Assembly (NCBI GenBank): GCA_002840095.1
Contig: PGZL01000004.1
Span: 1-64,000 of the forward strand
Reading direction: 5' to 3'
DNA: 64,000 bases
Source of the DNA: Gammaproteobacteria bacterium HGW-Gammaproteobacteria-1
GTDB taxonomy: Bacteria; Pseudomonadota; Gammaproteobacteria; Thiohalomonadales; Thiohalomonadaceae
Within the stretch, counting starts at the first letter, position 1. The number at the start of each line of letters is the position of its first letter. Shown here piece by piece: positions 7,711 through 17,739 of the stretch. The notes below the pieces were generated by a model. It searched no databases and was not told the DNA's origin. It saw only the letters and a program-made list of their open reading frames with translations. The position numbers and the translations under genes were made by a program.

Positions 7711-8577
7711 TCACTGCACCTTGCCGGCGCGGAAGTCCTGCTTGTAGGCGCTGTACAGCGCGCTGACTTGCTGCCACAGCGGGCCGGGCTTGCCGTCGCC
7801 GACAGGGGCATCGTCGAGGCGGGTGATCGGCACCACCTCGCGCGTGGAACTGCTGATCCACACCTCGTCGGCGCTGCGCAGTTCGTCGGCGCTGATGTCG
7901 GCCTCGCAGCAGGGTATGCCGTGGGCCTGGCACAGTTCGACCACCAGGTCGCGGGTGATGCCGGGCAGCAGCAGGTTGCTCTTGGGCGGCGTGAGCACCG
8001 TGCCGCCGCTGACGATGAACAGATTGCTGGCGGCCCCTTCGGTGGCCAGGCCGTCGCGCAGCAGGATGGCCTCGGCCGCGCCGGCATCGAGCGCCTGCTG
8101 GCGCATCAGCACATTGGGCAGCAGGGTGATTGCCTTGATGTTGCAGTGCTTCCAGCGGATGTCGTCGATGGTGACGGCGGCAACGCCGGCGCGCACCGCG
8201 GCCGCGGGTTCGGTCAGCGGCGTGCTCATGGCAAAGACGGTGGGCTGCACATCGGCGGGGAAGGCGTGGTCGCGGGTGGGCGCGACGCCGCGGGTGACCT
8301 GCAGGTAGATGGACTGATCGCCGCCGCCGTTGTGGCGGATCAGGGCGATGAGGATGTCGCTCCACTGCACGTGGTCGAGCGGGTTGGCGATGCGCACGCC
8401 CTGCAGGCTGAGGTCGAGCCGTTGCAGATGGTGTTCCAGGCGGAAGGCGCGGCCGCCATACACCGGGATCACTTCATAGACGCCGTCACCGAACAGAAAG
8501 CCGCGGTCCATGACCGACACCGTCGCTTCGTGTACCGGCAGAAAGCTGCCGTTGAGATAGACGATGTCGCGGGACAT
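7711..8577 (-). CDS. dat: D-amino acid aminotransferase (class IV PLP enzyme)
   Basis: 288 aa from the ATG at 8577, whose A overlaps the dacC stop (TAATG); longer frames upstream run inside dacC. Fold-type IV PLP transaminase: MDRGFLFGDGVYEVIPVYGG near residue 22, the PLP Lys in DDIRWKHCNIKAITLLPNVL, and a Glu-containing EGAASNLFIV loop. Family knowledge: D-alanine:2-oxoglutarate transaminases and related branched-chain or aminodeoxychorismate enzymes share this fold. The position directly after a DD-carboxypeptidase in a peptidoglycan operon favours a D-amino acid role, for example recycling released D-Ala. A branched-chain specificity cannot be excluded. Confidence 0.88.
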   Translation of the reverse strand: MSRDIVYLNGSFLPVHEATVSVMDRGFLFGDGVYEVIPVYGGRAFRLEHHLQRLDLSLQGVRIANPLDHVQWSDILIALIRHNGGGDQSIYLQVTRGVAPTRDHAFPADVQPTVFAMSTPLTEPAAAVRAGVAAVTIDDIRWKHCNIKAITLLPNVLMRQQALDAGAAEAILLRDGLATEGAASNLFIVSGGTVLTPPKSNLLLPGITRDLVVELCQAHGIPCCEADISADELRSADEVWISSSTREVVPITRLDDAPVGDGKPGPLWQQVSALYSAYKQDFRAGKVQ

Positions 8578-9716
8578 TACTGCAGCAGCATGCGCACGTT
8601 GTCGAACAGCCGCTGCCACAGGCTGCCTTCCGCCACTTCTTCCAGGGCGATGAGCGGCCGTTCGGCGAGGACTTCGTCGCCGAGGCGGACATTGACCGAG
8701 CCGAGGTTCTGGCCCTTGCTGGTCGGTGCGATGATGGCGTTCTCTACGCTGAGCGAGGCGCTGAGCTTGCTGTACTGTCCGCGCGGCACGGTGATGTAGA
8801 GCGATTCGTCCAGGCCCAGCTGCACGGTGTCGCTGGCGCCTTTCCATACGCGCATCGCCTTGAGCGGCTGTCCGGCGTCGTACAGCTTGTGGGTTTCGAA
8901 AAAGCGGAAGCCGTAATTGAGCAGCTTCTGGCTTTCATTGGCCCGCGCACTTTCGCTCTTGGTGCCCATCACCACGGAGATCAGGCGCATCTCGCCGCGC
9001 TTGGCCGAGGCCACCAGGCAGAAGCCGGCGCTCTCGGTATGACCGGTCTTGAAGCCGTCGACGGTGTTGTCGCGGTACAGCAGCAGGTTGCGGTTCTGCT
9101 GGGTGATGCCGCCGTAGGTGTATTCCTTTTCCGAGTACCAGGTGTAGTACTCGGGGAACTCGCGGATCAGCACCGCCGCCAGGCGCGCCAGATCGCGCGC
9201 GGTGCTGTAGTGCTCGGGGTCGGGCAGGCCGGTGGCGTTGACGAAGTGGGTAGCGCTCATGCCGATGTTGCGCGCATGTTCATTCATCAGGGCGGCGAAG
9301 GTTTCCTCGCTGCCGGCAACGTGTTCGGCCAGGGCCACGCTGGCATCGTTGCCGGACTGGATGATCATGCCCTTGAGCAGTTCCTCCACCGACACGCTGC
9401 TGCCCACCTCGATGAACATGCGCGAGCCGGGCATGCGCCAGGCCTTCTTGCTGACGCGCACCATGTCGCCGAGCTTGATCTGGCCGGCGCGCAGTTCGTG
9501 GAACACGGCGTAGGCGGTCATCATCTTGGTCAGGCTGGCCGGTTCCAGGCGTTCGCCGGAATTGCGTTCGGCGAGGAGATGGCCGCTGTGGTAATCGAGC
9601 AGCACGTAGCCGCGGGCGTCCACCGCCGGAGCGTCGGGGATCAGGCGCGGCATGGCCTGGGCGGCGTGCAGCGGGGCCAGCAGGATGACGAAGAGGAGGG
9701 GCAACAGACGGTTCAT
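8577..9716 (-). CDS. dacC: D-alanyl-D-alanine carboxypeptidase (PBP5/6 family)
   Basis: 379 aa. A Sec signal peptide (residues 1-21) ends at AQA. The penicillin-binding catalytic triad is present: S61-L-T-K64, S121-G-N123 and K223-T-G225. The C-terminal beta-domain (VWKGASDTVQLGLDESLYIT onward) and a final amphipathic segment (LWQRLFDNVRMLLQ) match PBP5/6, which attach to the outer face of the inner membrane. The enzyme trims the terminal D-Ala from pentapeptides and so limits crosslinking and shapes the wall. It is part of the minus-strand cell-shape run; the dat gene overlaps its stop. Confidence 0.95.
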   Translation of the reverse strand: MNRLLPLLFVILLAPLHAAQAMPRLIPDAPAVDARGYVLLDYHSGHLLAERNSGERLEPASLTKMMTAYAVFHELRAGQIKLGDMVRVSKKAWRMPGSRMFIEVGSSVSVEELLKGMIIQSGNDASVALAEHVAGSEETFAALMNEHARNIGMSATHFVNATGLPDPEHYSTARDLARLAAVLIREFPEYYTWYSEKEYTYGGITQQNRNLLLYRDNTVDGFKTGHTESAGFCLVASAKRGEMRLISVVMGTKSESARANESQKLLNYGFRFFETHKLYDAGQPLKAMRVWKGASDTVQLGLDESLYITVPRGQYSKLSASLSVENAIIAPTSKGQNLGSVNVRLGDEVLAERPLIALEEVAEGSLWQRLFDNVRMLLQ

Positions 9717-9847
9717 GGGCTCGCGGCGATAGTCGGTGTGGGAAGAAACACAGCCATTTTACCTGAAAAAAGCGCCAAAAAGCTGTTCCGGCCCTGCGCT
9801 CCGGGCGCAGGCTGTCGCGCAATTAGTCCGGTATCGAGCGGGGAAGT

Positions 9848-10678
9848 TCAGTCGATGACGACGTGCGGCGTGCCGACGCCGAGACCGCCGAGACGGCTCG
9901 CCAGGCGATCGGCCTCGTCCACGCTGGGGATGGGGCCGATGCGTACACGGTATATGGGGGTATTGGCGGCGTCGGCGCCCTGTTGCACCTGCACCGGCGG
10001 CAGCGGCTCGCTGCTGAGGCGGCTGCGCAGCTGTTCGGCGTTGCTGCGGCTGACGAAGGCGCCCACCTGCAGGTAGAGGCCCACCGGGCGCGCCGCGGCC
10101 GCGGGCGGCGGCAGTGTGGCGGCGCTGGGTACCGCCGCCGTCACGGTCACCGGCGCGGGCGCCGGCTGGCCCGGCGTGACGGCGCGGATCTCGACCAGGC
10201 CGGTGCCGGTTTCGACGATGCCCAGCTTGCTGGCGGCGGCATAGGAGAGATCGATGAGGCGGTTGTCGTGGAACGGCCCGCGATCGTTGACCCGCACGAC
10301 GGTGCTGCGGCCGTTGTTGAGGTTGGTGACGCGCACATAGCTGGGCAGCGGCAGCGAGGTGTGGGCCGCGGTCATGGCGTTCATGTCGTAGATTTCGCCG
10401 CTGGAGGTGCGCCGGCCGTGGAACTTGGTGCCGTACCAGGAGGCGATGCCGCGCTCGACGTAGCCGGCGGCGCTGTTCATGACCACGTAGCGCCGGCCGT
10501 TCACCACGTAGGAGTCCGGGTTGCCATAGCGGCTGCGCGGTTCGTTGCGCGGCACCGGGTCGGGCACGTGGGACATGTCGGCGGAGTGGGACGGGCCGCC
10601 GTCGCGGCCGCCCAGCGCGCCGCAGCCGCCGAGCAGAAGTGCGGCGGCCAGCGGCAGCAGGCGCTTACTCAGCCGCAT
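9848..10678 (-). CDS. rlpA: RlpA septal lytic transglycosylase, lipoprotein
   Basis: 276 aa from the ATG at 10678; an in-frame ATG six codons earlier is less likely because it would place extra residues before the signal peptide. The lipobox LLLGGC predicts outer-membrane anchoring. The double-psi beta-barrel domain is clear: GIASWYGTKFHGRRTSSGEIYD, ASLPLPSYVRVT-like segment and VRVNDRGPFHDNRLIDLSYAAA with the catalytic Asp. A C-terminal SPOR domain (GLYLQVGAFVSRSNAEQLRS) binds denuded glycan at the septum. Family knowledge: RlpA cleaves such glycans during daughter-cell separation. It overlaps the end of mltB by 14 nt. Confidence 0.94.
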   Translation of the reverse strand: MRLSKRLLPLAAALLLGGCGALGGRDGGPSHSADMSHVPDPVPRNEPRSRYGNPDSYVVNGRRYVVMNSAAGYVERGIASWYGTKFHGRRTSSGEIYDMNAMTAAHTSLPLPSYVRVTNLNNGRSTVVRVNDRGPFHDNRLIDLSYAAASKLGIVETGTGLVEIRAVTPGQPAPAPVTVTAAVPSAATLPPPAAAARPVGLYLQVGAFVSRSNAEQLRSRLSSEPLPPVQVQQGADAANTPIYRVRIGPIPSVDEADRLASRLGGLGVGTPHVVID

Positions 10679-11681
10679 CGTGCCGTGCCAGTGCATTGCG
10701 GCTTTCCCTGGCCTTGCGGATTTCTTCGCTCAACTGGTGCACCGCCATGGCGTAGAGCGGGCTGCGGTTGTAGCGGGTGATGACGTAGAAGTTGTTGAAG
10801 GTGATCCAGTGTTCCGGGCTGCTCTCACCTTCCAGCTCCAGCAGCGCCACCGGCGCGGTGGCGGTGATGCCCCAGCGCGGAGTGACGCCGTAGCCGGCCA
10901 GCTCGCCGGCGTTGATGTGCGGCTTGAGACCGGCATCGAGCAGCGGGCGGTAGGTTTCACCGCTCACCTTGGCGGGCACGGCGATGGTGGCGCCGTTGAT
11001 CCAGCCGTGGGTTTTGAAGTAGTTGGCGACGCTGCCGATGATGTCGTGCACGCTGCCGAACAGATCGCGCCGGCCGTCGCGGTCGAAGTCCACGGCATAG
11101 GCGCGGAAACTGGAGGGAATGAACTGCGGCGTGCCCATGGCGCCGGCGTAGGAGCCGGTGAGGCTGAGCGGCTCGATGGATTCCTCGCGCGTCATCAGCA
11201 GGTAGTGTTGCAGTTCCGAGCGGAAAAAGGCGCCGCGCGGCTCGTAGTCGAAGGCGAGGGTGGCGAGGGCATCCATGATGCGGTGGCGGCCGCGGAAGCG
11301 GCCGTAGCGGGTTTCCACGCCGAGGATGGCGACGATGTATTGCGGCGCCACGCCGTAGCGCTGCTGCGCCTCGGCCAGGATCGCCTCGTGCTCCTGCCAG
11401 AAGGCGACGCCGCCGCGGATGCGCTCGTCGGTGAGGAAGATCGGGCGGTAGGCGTGCCAGGGTTTGCTCTCCGCCGGGCGCGTGATGGCGGCAATGATGT
11501 CCGGACGCAGTTCCACCTCGCGGAACAGCTTTTCCAGTTCGCCGCGGGAGAAGGCGTGCTGCTGCACCATTTCATCGATGAACTCCCGCACCTCGGTGCG
11601 TTCATTGAGATCGGTGTGGCCGTGGCAGGAGAAGGCCGCGGTGGACAGCAACAGGGCGGTGAAGAGGCGGCGCAGGGTCAT
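10665..11681 (-). CDS. mltB: Membrane-bound lytic murein transglycosylase B
   Basis: 338 aa with an N-terminal secretion signal. The catalytic Glu is E123 in AILGVETRYGRFRG, and the SLT_2 fold continues with RREL-free segments such as GAMGTPQFIPSSFRAYAVDFDRDGRRDL. Family knowledge: it cuts the MurNAc-GlcNAc bond to give 1,6-anhydro products. A Cys at residue 19 sits in AAFSCHGH rather than a canonical lipobox, so membrane anchoring as in E. coli MltB is uncertain and it may be soluble in the periplasm (SltB type). It lies between rodA and rlpA. Confidence 0.93.
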   Translation of the reverse strand: MTLRRLFTALLLSTAAFSCHGHTDLNERTEVREFIDEMVQQHAFSRGELEKLFREVELRPDIIAAITRPAESKPWHAYRPIFLTDERIRGGVAFWQEHEAILAEAQQRYGVAPQYIVAILGVETRYGRFRGRHRIMDALATLAFDYEPRGAFFRSELQHYLLMTREESIEPLSLTGSYAGAMGTPQFIPSSFRAYAVDFDRDGRRDLFGSVHDIIGSVANYFKTHGWINGATIAVPAKVSGETYRPLLDAGLKPHINAGELAGYGVTPRWGITATAPVALLELEGESSPEHWITFNNFYVITRYNRSPLYAMAVHQLSEEIRKARESRNALARHDAAE

Positions 11682-11685
11682 GACA

Positions 11686-12804
11686 TCAGGTTTTCAGCAG
11701 TTTGCGGTGCGTGTGTATGGACATCAGCATACCGAACGATGCCATCAGGGTCACCATCGAGCTGCCGCCATAGCTTACCAGCGGCAGCGGTACCCCGACC
11801 ACCGGCAACAGTCCGGTGACCATGCCGATGTTGACGAATACGTACACCAGGAAGGTCATGGTGAGGCCGCCGGCCAGCAGGCGGGTGAAGGTGTCCTGGG
11901 CGCGGCTGGCGATGTAGAGGCAGCGCAGGATGATGAACAGGTACAGCGCCAGCAGCAGCAGGATGCCGAGCAGGCCGAACTCCTCGCCGATCACCGCGAA
12001 GATGAAGTCGGTGTGGCGTTCGGGCAGGAATTCCAGGTGCGACTGGGTGCCGTTGAGCCAGCCCTTGCCGTAGAGGCCGCCGGAGCCGATGGCGATGGTG
12101 GACTGGATGATGTGGTAGCCGGCGCCCAGCGGATCGCTTTCCGGGTTGAGGAAGGTGAGCACGCGGCGGCGCTGGTAGTCGTGCATGCCGTAGTGCCACA
12201 GGATCAGCGCGGCGGGAACGGCGAGCAGGGCGGTGAAGCTCACCAGGCGCCAGGGCAGGCCGGCGAACAGCAGCACGAAGGCGCCGGCGCTGAGGATCAG
12301 CAGTGCGGTGCCCAGATCCGGCTGCTTGGCGATGAGCAGGGCCGGCACCACGAAGATCACCACTCCGGTCAGGATGCGGCGCAGCGGTGGTGGCAGCGGC
12401 GTTTCCGCCAGGTACCAGGCCACCATCAGCGGCACCGCCATCTTCATCATTTCCGAGGGCTGGAAGCGGAACACGCCCAGATCGAGCCAGCGCTGGGCGC
12501 CCTTGCCGATTTCGCCCATCACCAGCACGGCCAGCAGCAGCAGCAGGCCGCTGCCGAACACCAGCGGCGTCCAGCGGCGCAGGGTTTCCGGTGTGATCTG
12601 GGCGAACACGAACATCAGCAGAAAGGCGATGCTGAGGCGGGTCACCTGGCGCAGCACCATTTCGCTGCTTTCGCCGGAGGCGGAATAGAGCACCGCCAGG
12701 CCGCCTGCGGCCAGCAGCAGCAGGCCGGTGAACAGCGGCCAGTCCAGGTGCAGGTGCGGCAGCAGGCTGCGGCGTGACTGTTGCGGTGCGTCCAGCAGTA
12801 TCAC
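11686..12804 (-). CDS. rodA: RodA SEDS peptidoglycan glycosyltransferase
   Basis: 372 aa polytopic membrane protein with about ten helices. SEDS family features: the large periplasmic loop region after GYHIIQSTIAIGSGGLYGKGWLNGTQS and the RHTDFIFAVIGEEFG motif with the functional Asp/Glu. RodA polymerises lipid II glycan strands in the elongasome with PBP2. Its first codons overlap the end of mrdA by 4 nt (ATGA), so the pair is translationally coupled. It belongs to the mreB-mreC-mreD-mrdA-rodA set. Confidence 0.96.
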   Translation of the reverse strand: MILLDAPQQSRRSLLPHLHLDWPLFTGLLLLAAGGLAVLYSASGESSEMVLRQVTRLSIAFLLMFVFAQITPETLRRWTPLVFGSGLLLLLAVLVMGEIGKGAQRWLDLGVFRFQPSEMMKMAVPLMVAWYLAETPLPPPLRRILTGVVIFVVPALLIAKQPDLGTALLILSAGAFVLLFAGLPWRLVSFTALLAVPAALILWHYGMHDYQRRRVLTFLNPESDPLGAGYHIIQSTIAIGSGGLYGKGWLNGTQSHLEFLPERHTDFIFAVIGEEFGLLGILLLLALYLFIILRCLYIASRAQDTFTRLLAGGLTMTFLVYVFVNIGMVTGLLPVVGVPLPLVSYGGSSMVTLMASFGMLMSIHTHRKLLKT

Positions 12805-14672
12805 TTCAGGTCCTCCCGCAGCCGGCCTTCGCCGTCGAGCAGATAGGTATCCATCACCTTGCGGGCCATGGGCGCCGCGATGGCGCCGCCGCCGCCGCCG
12901 TTCTCCACGATCACCGCCACGGCGATGCGCGGCCGGTCGGTGGGGGCGAAGGCCACGAACAGCGCGTGGTCGCGCAGATGCTTGGCGATGTCTTCCGCCA
13001 CGTATTCCTCGTCCTGCTTGATGCCGAACACCTGGGCGGTGCCGGTCTTGCCGGCCACAGTGTAGGCCAGATTGCGGTTGATGCTGCGTGCCGTGCCGGT
13101 GGGGCTGTGCACCACGGCGGTCATGGCGCGGTGGATGCGCTGCCAGTTGCTGTTGTCCACTATCCGCACCGGCGGCAACTCCCTGGCAGGCAGCGGCGTG
13201 CGGACGCCGCTGCCCGATTCCTCCAGCGCGGCGACCACGTTCGGGCTCAGATGGCGGCCGAAGCTGGCGAGGGTGGCGACGGAGGAGGCCAGTTGCAGGG
13301 GCGTGGTGAGGGTAAAGCCCTGGCCGATACCGGTGATCAGGGTTTCACCGGGGAACCAGGGTTGGCGGTGAACCCGGCGCTTCCATTCGCGCGAGGGCAT
13401 CAGGCCGCTGGATTCGCCGGTGAGATCGACGCCGGTGGGGCGGCCGAAGCCGAAGGCGCGCATGAAGTCCGACATGCGATCGATGCCGAGAGTGAGGGCC
13501 AACTCGTAGTAATACACGTCGCAGGACTCGACGATGGATTTGTTGAGGTCGACCCAGCCGTGGCCTTCCTTCTTCCAATCGCGGTAGCGGCGTTCGTCGC
13601 CCTTGAGCATGTAGAACCCCTCGTCCCAGATCTGGGTGTCGGGGCGGATTTCGCCCGACTCCAGGCCGAGCAGGCCGTACAACGGCTTGATGGTCGAGCC
13701 GGGCGGGTATTGGCCGTTGAGGGCACGGTTGAACAGCGGCTGTTCCTTGGAATTGGCCAGGGCGTCGTAGCTGGCGGTGTCGATGCCGTTGACGAACAGG
13801 TTGGGATCGAAGCTGGGCAGGCTGACCAGGGCCAGCACGGCGCCGTCGGACGGGTCGATGGCCACCAGTGCGCCGTGCTCGTTGCCGAGCGCTGCCTGCG
13901 CCGCCTGCTGCAGGCGCACGTCGATGTTGAGGTGCAGGTTGCGACCGGGCACCGGCGGCGTACGCTCCAGCACGCGCAGCACACGGCCGCGGGCGTTGGT
14001 TTCCACCTGCTGGTAGCCCACCTTGCCGTGCAGTTCGTTTTCATAGGTCTTCTCCACACCGGTCTTGCCGATGTGGGCGGTGGCGGCGTAGTTCGAGGTG
14101 TCCAGCTGCTGCAGTTCGCGTTCGTCGATGCGGCCGACGTAGCCCAGGGTGTGGGCCAGCAGGGCGCCCAGGGGATAGTCGCGGGCGAGGCGCGACTTGA
14201 TTTCAACGCCGGGCAGGCGGTAGCGGTTGACGGCGATGCGCGCCACTTCCTCGTCGGACAGGCGCAGGCGCAGCGGCGTTTCCTCGAAGCGGCGTTTGCG
14301 GAGCAGGATCTGGCGGAAGCGCTCCATGTCGCTGTCGCTCACGGTGATCAGTTCGCGGATGGCGGTGAGCGTCGCCTCCATGTCGTCGACCCGCTCGGGC
14401 ACGATTTCCAGGCTGAAGGTGGGCTGGTTCTCCGCCAGGATCACGCCGTTGCGGTCGTAGATCAGGCCGCGGGTGGGGGCAATGGGCTGGATGTCGACGC
14501 GGTTGTTGCGCGACAGCGTGGTGTAGTGCTCGTGGTTGATCACCTGGAGGAAGAACAGGCGGATGATGACGAAGGCAATGAGGGCGATGCTGAACAGCGC
14601 CGCGACGATGACGCGGCGCTTGAACAGGTAGTTTTCCCACTGCGGATTTCGGAGCGGCGCGCCGCGGAACAT
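12801..14672 (-). CDS. mrdA: Penicillin-binding protein 2 (elongasome transpeptidase)
   Basis: 623 aa. There is an N-terminal membrane anchor (residues ~20-45), a class B dimerisation region with the RGLIYDRNGVILAEN motif, and a transpeptidase domain with S326-T-I-K329 (PPGSTIKPLYG), the SxN-type motif SCDVYYYELA, and KTG in AGKTGTAQVFG. It crosslinks new strands along the side wall with RodA. The C-terminus ends shortly after the transpeptidase domain, as in the family. It is the fourth gene of the mre-mrd run, 1 nt from mreD and overlapping rodA. Confidence 0.96.
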   Translation of the reverse strand: MFRGAPLRNPQWENYLFKRRVIVAALFSIALIAFVIIRLFFLQVINHEHYTTLSRNNRVDIQPIAPTRGLIYDRNGVILAENQPTFSLEIVPERVDDMEATLTAIRELITVSDSDMERFRQILLRKRRFEETPLRLRLSDEEVARIAVNRYRLPGVEIKSRLARDYPLGALLAHTLGYVGRIDERELQQLDTSNYAATAHIGKTGVEKTYENELHGKVGYQQVETNARGRVLRVLERTPPVPGRNLHLNIDVRLQQAAQAALGNEHGALVAIDPSDGAVLALVSLPSFDPNLFVNGIDTASYDALANSKEQPLFNRALNGQYPPGSTIKPLYGLLGLESGEIRPDTQIWDEGFYMLKGDERRYRDWKKEGHGWVDLNKSIVESCDVYYYELALTLGIDRMSDFMRAFGFGRPTGVDLTGESSGLMPSREWKRRVHRQPWFPGETLITGIGQGFTLTTPLQLASSVATLASFGRHLSPNVVAALEESGSGVRTPLPARELPPVRIVDNSNWQRIHRAMTAVVHSPTGTARSINRNLAYTVAGKTGTAQVFGIKQDEEYVAEDIAKHLRDHALFVAFAPTDRPRIAVAVIVENGGGGGAIAAPMARKVMDTYLLDGEGRLREDLK

Positions 14673-14673
14673 C

Positions 14674-15162
14674 TCAGCGCACCTGGAAATGACGGCGCAG
14701 GTCGCGCAGGATCAGGAACACCCAGGGCCATAGCAGCATGCTGGTGAGGGACGGCAGCCAGTACAGCCAGCTGCCCGGCGGCTGGCCGATGACGCCTTTC
14801 ACCCACAGCACCAGCAGCTGGTTGAGCGCCACCATCAGCAGTACGAACAGTGACTGCTGCCAGACCGGAAAGACCCGGATGCGCTGGTGCAGATGCACGG
14901 TAAGGTAGGCCACCAGGGCCAGGGCCAAGGCATTCTGGCCCAGCAGCGCGCCCTTGGCCACGTCCAGCAGCAGTCCCACGCTCCAGCCGATGCCGACGCC
15001 GACGCGGTCGGGCAGCGCCAGGCACCAGTAAACCAGTACCATCGCCACCCACTCCGGGCGGAACAGGGCGGCCCAGTCGGGCAGCGGCAGCATGGTGAGC
15101 ATCAGCGCCACCACGAAGGAAAAAGCGATGGCCCAGCCGCCGTGATGCCGTACCAGGCTCAT
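14674..15162 (-). CDS. mreD: Rod shape-determining protein MreD
   Basis: 162 aa, about five or six transmembrane helices, starting MSLVRHHGGWAIAFSFVVAL. The motif LPDRVGVGIGWSVGLLLDVAKGALLGQNAL matches MreD. It is an elongasome membrane subunit linking MreC to the cytoplasmic MreB filament. Its start overlaps the mreC stop by 4 nt. Confidence 0.93.
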   Translation of the reverse strand: MSLVRHHGGWAIAFSFVVALMLTMLPLPDWAALFRPEWVAMVLVYWCLALPDRVGVGIGWSVGLLLDVAKGALLGQNALALALVAYLTVHLHQRIRVFPVWQQSLFVLLMVALNQLLVLWVKGVIGQPPGSWLYWLPSLTSMLLWPWVFLILRDLRRHFQVR

Positions 15163-15950
15163 GGCGTGACCGCCTGCGGCCGGGGCAGCTGCTGCGATAC
15201 CAGCAACACCTCGCGGCTGCGTTCCAGATGCCCGGTGGGCTCGGCGACGACGCGGGCGTAGGGCTGGGTCGGATCCTTTTCAAACTCGATGACGGTGGCG
15301 ACCGGGTAGCCCGGGGGGAAGCGCTGGCCGAGGCCAGAGGCGATGAGCAGGTCGCCCACCTGGATGTCGGCGTTGTTGGGGATGTGGGGGATTTCCAGCC
15401 GGTCGGCCTCGCCGGTGCCCAGGGCGATGGCGCGCAGGCCGTTGCGGTTCACCTGGATCGGGATGGCATGGCTGGGATCGGTGATGAGCAGGGCTCCGCT
15501 GGTGAACGGCGTGACCTCCACCACCTGGCCCATGACGCCGTAGGCATCGAGCAGGGGTTGGCCCTCGAACACGCCGGCATTGGCGCCCTTGTTGATCAGG
15601 ACGCGGCGGCGGAAGGGGTCCTGGTCCACCGCCAGCAGCTCGCCGATGAGCACCTGCTCGCCCACCTTGCTGGAGGAGTTGAGCAGTTCGCGCAGGCGGG
15701 TGTTTTCCGCCTCCAGGGCATAGAGCTTCTGCAGACGCACCTCCTGCAGCAGCTGGCGGGCGCGCAGCTGCTGGTTTTCCTCCTGCAGCGTGCGGCGGGC
15801 ACTCATGTTTTCGCTGGCCCAGTTGCCGGCGGCGCTGGGCAGGTTGACCAGGTATTGCAGGGGATAGACCACCAGGGAGAGGCCGTCGCGGATGGTATCC
15901 AGGTGGTGCTGGCGGTGGTCCACCGTCATCAGAGCCAGCGATGCGAGCAT
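15159..15950 (-). CDS. mreC: Rod shape-determining protein MreC (5' end uncertain)
   Basis: 263 aa from the first ATG (15950). MreC features: a membrane helix continuing into VDHRQHHLDTIRDGLSLVVY, a coiled coil (about 45-90) and the paired beta-barrel region with GANAGVFEGQPLLDAYGVMGQV. The frame stays open upstream and encodes RLFIQGPPVTIRLLLL, which resembles the usual MreC N-terminus and completes the membrane helix. That stretch has no ATG, GTG or TTG. A good Shine-Dalgarno-like AGAGGG lies 7 nt before an ATC codon at 16004-16002. The true start is therefore probably upstream at a non-canonical codon, or the ATG has been lost. Cell-shape scaffold of the elongasome. Confidence 0.93.
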   Translation of the reverse strand: MLASLALMTVDHRQHHLDTIRDGLSLVVYPLQYLVNLPSAAGNWASENMSARRTLQEENQQLRARQLLQEVRLQKLYALEAENTRLRELLNSSSKVGEQVLIGELLAVDQDPFRRRVLINKGANAGVFEGQPLLDAYGVMGQVVEVTPFTSGALLITDPSHAIPIQVNRNGLRAIALGTGEADRLEIPHIPNNADIQVGDLLIASGLGQRFPPGYPVATVIEFEKDPTQPYARVVAEPTGHLERSREVLLVSQQLPRPQAVTP

Positions 15951-16090
15951 CAGCAGCAGCAGACGGATGGTGACGGGTGGCCCCTGGATGAACAGGCGTT
16001 TGATACCAAAACCCTCTTTAAAGGTCGAAGGTGGACGACGCGTGGCAGGGGTGGGAACGTCGGCGCCCTGGGGGACGGCCGGGTCCGCAG

Positions 16091-16136
16091 TTCCTTCTGC
16101 CTTCCTCCCTCATCCTTCTGCCTTGCCTACTGCCGC
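16091..16136. repeat. One-armed pyrimidine heptad repeat (GCCTTC family)
   Basis: Run of CCTTCTG/CCTTCCT/CCTTGCC-type heptamers between mreB and mreC, similar to 1899-1921. A weak purine partner (GGTCGAAGGTGG) occurs at 16023-16034 directly before the mreC coding region. Confidence 0.4.
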
Positions 16137-17204
<1,068 letters not shown>

Positions 17205-17365
17205 TTATTATGCGTGCCCGGGGTGGCGGTGGGCGGGGTTCCTTGAAAAATCCCCGGTACTCTAGCAACGGCCTAGGGGTTTCGCAATGGGCGGGGCTGT
17301 GGGCGGGAGGGTATCTGTGATAAGTTTCGCCTTTTATTTCTCCCGGTAAAAATCAGGAGCAAGCC

Positions 17366-17653
17366 GTGGCCCTGGAACGCAAAGACGTCGAGAACATCGC
17401 CCACCTGGCCCGCCTGGCCATCAGCGAGGCGGATATCCCCGAGTACGCCCGCAATCTGTCCAGCATCCTCGCCCTGGTGGAGCAGATGAGTGCCGTGGAC
17501 ACCGCCGGCGTGGCCCCCATGGCCCACCCCCTGGATGCCGTGCAGCGCCTGCGCGAGGATCAGGTTACCGAAACCGACCAGCGCGAACACTTCCAGGCCA
17601 TCGCCCCCGCCGTCGAGGCCGGGCTGTATCTGGTTCCCAAGGTGATCGAGTAG
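17366..17653 (+). CDS. gatC: Asp/Glu-tRNA amidotransferase subunit C
   Basis: 95 aa, GTG start preceded by AGGAGCAAGCC. GatC features: [20 protein letters not shown] and the C-terminal [10 protein letters not shown]-like belt. It stabilises the GatA-GatB complex that converts misacylated Glu-tRNA-Gln and Asp-tRNA-Asn to the amidated forms. First gene of gatCAB. The stop is followed immediately by a heptad inverted repeat that separates it from gatA by 86 nt. Confidence 0.95.
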   Translation: MALERKDVENIAHLARLAISEADIPEYARNLSSILALVEQMSAVDTAGVAPMAHPLDAVQRLREDQVTETDQREHFQAIAPAVEAGLYLVPKVIE

Positions 17654-17730
17654 CAAGTGACAAGTGGCAAGTTACAAGAAAGAAGCTTGCCGCCCAATCA
17701 CTTGCAACTTGTAACTTGTAACTTGCCACT
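17654..17730. repeat. Heptad inverted repeat C (CAAG family), gatC-gatA gap
   Basis: The left arm at 17654-17681 is CAAGTGA, CAAGTGG, CAAGTTA, CAAGAAA. The right arm at 17699-17730 is CTTGCAA/CTTGTAA-type heptamers in reverse complement. The spacer is about 17 nt. It starts directly after the gatC stop and ends 9 nt before the gatA ATG. Confidence 0.85.
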
Positions 17731-17739
17731 GGATTGATC

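Noticed and set aside
9793-9811. CCTGCGC/GCGCAGG hairpin between dacC and rlpA as a terminator
   Set aside because: No T-run follows on the transcribed (minus) side within the usual distance, and the genes appear to form one run.
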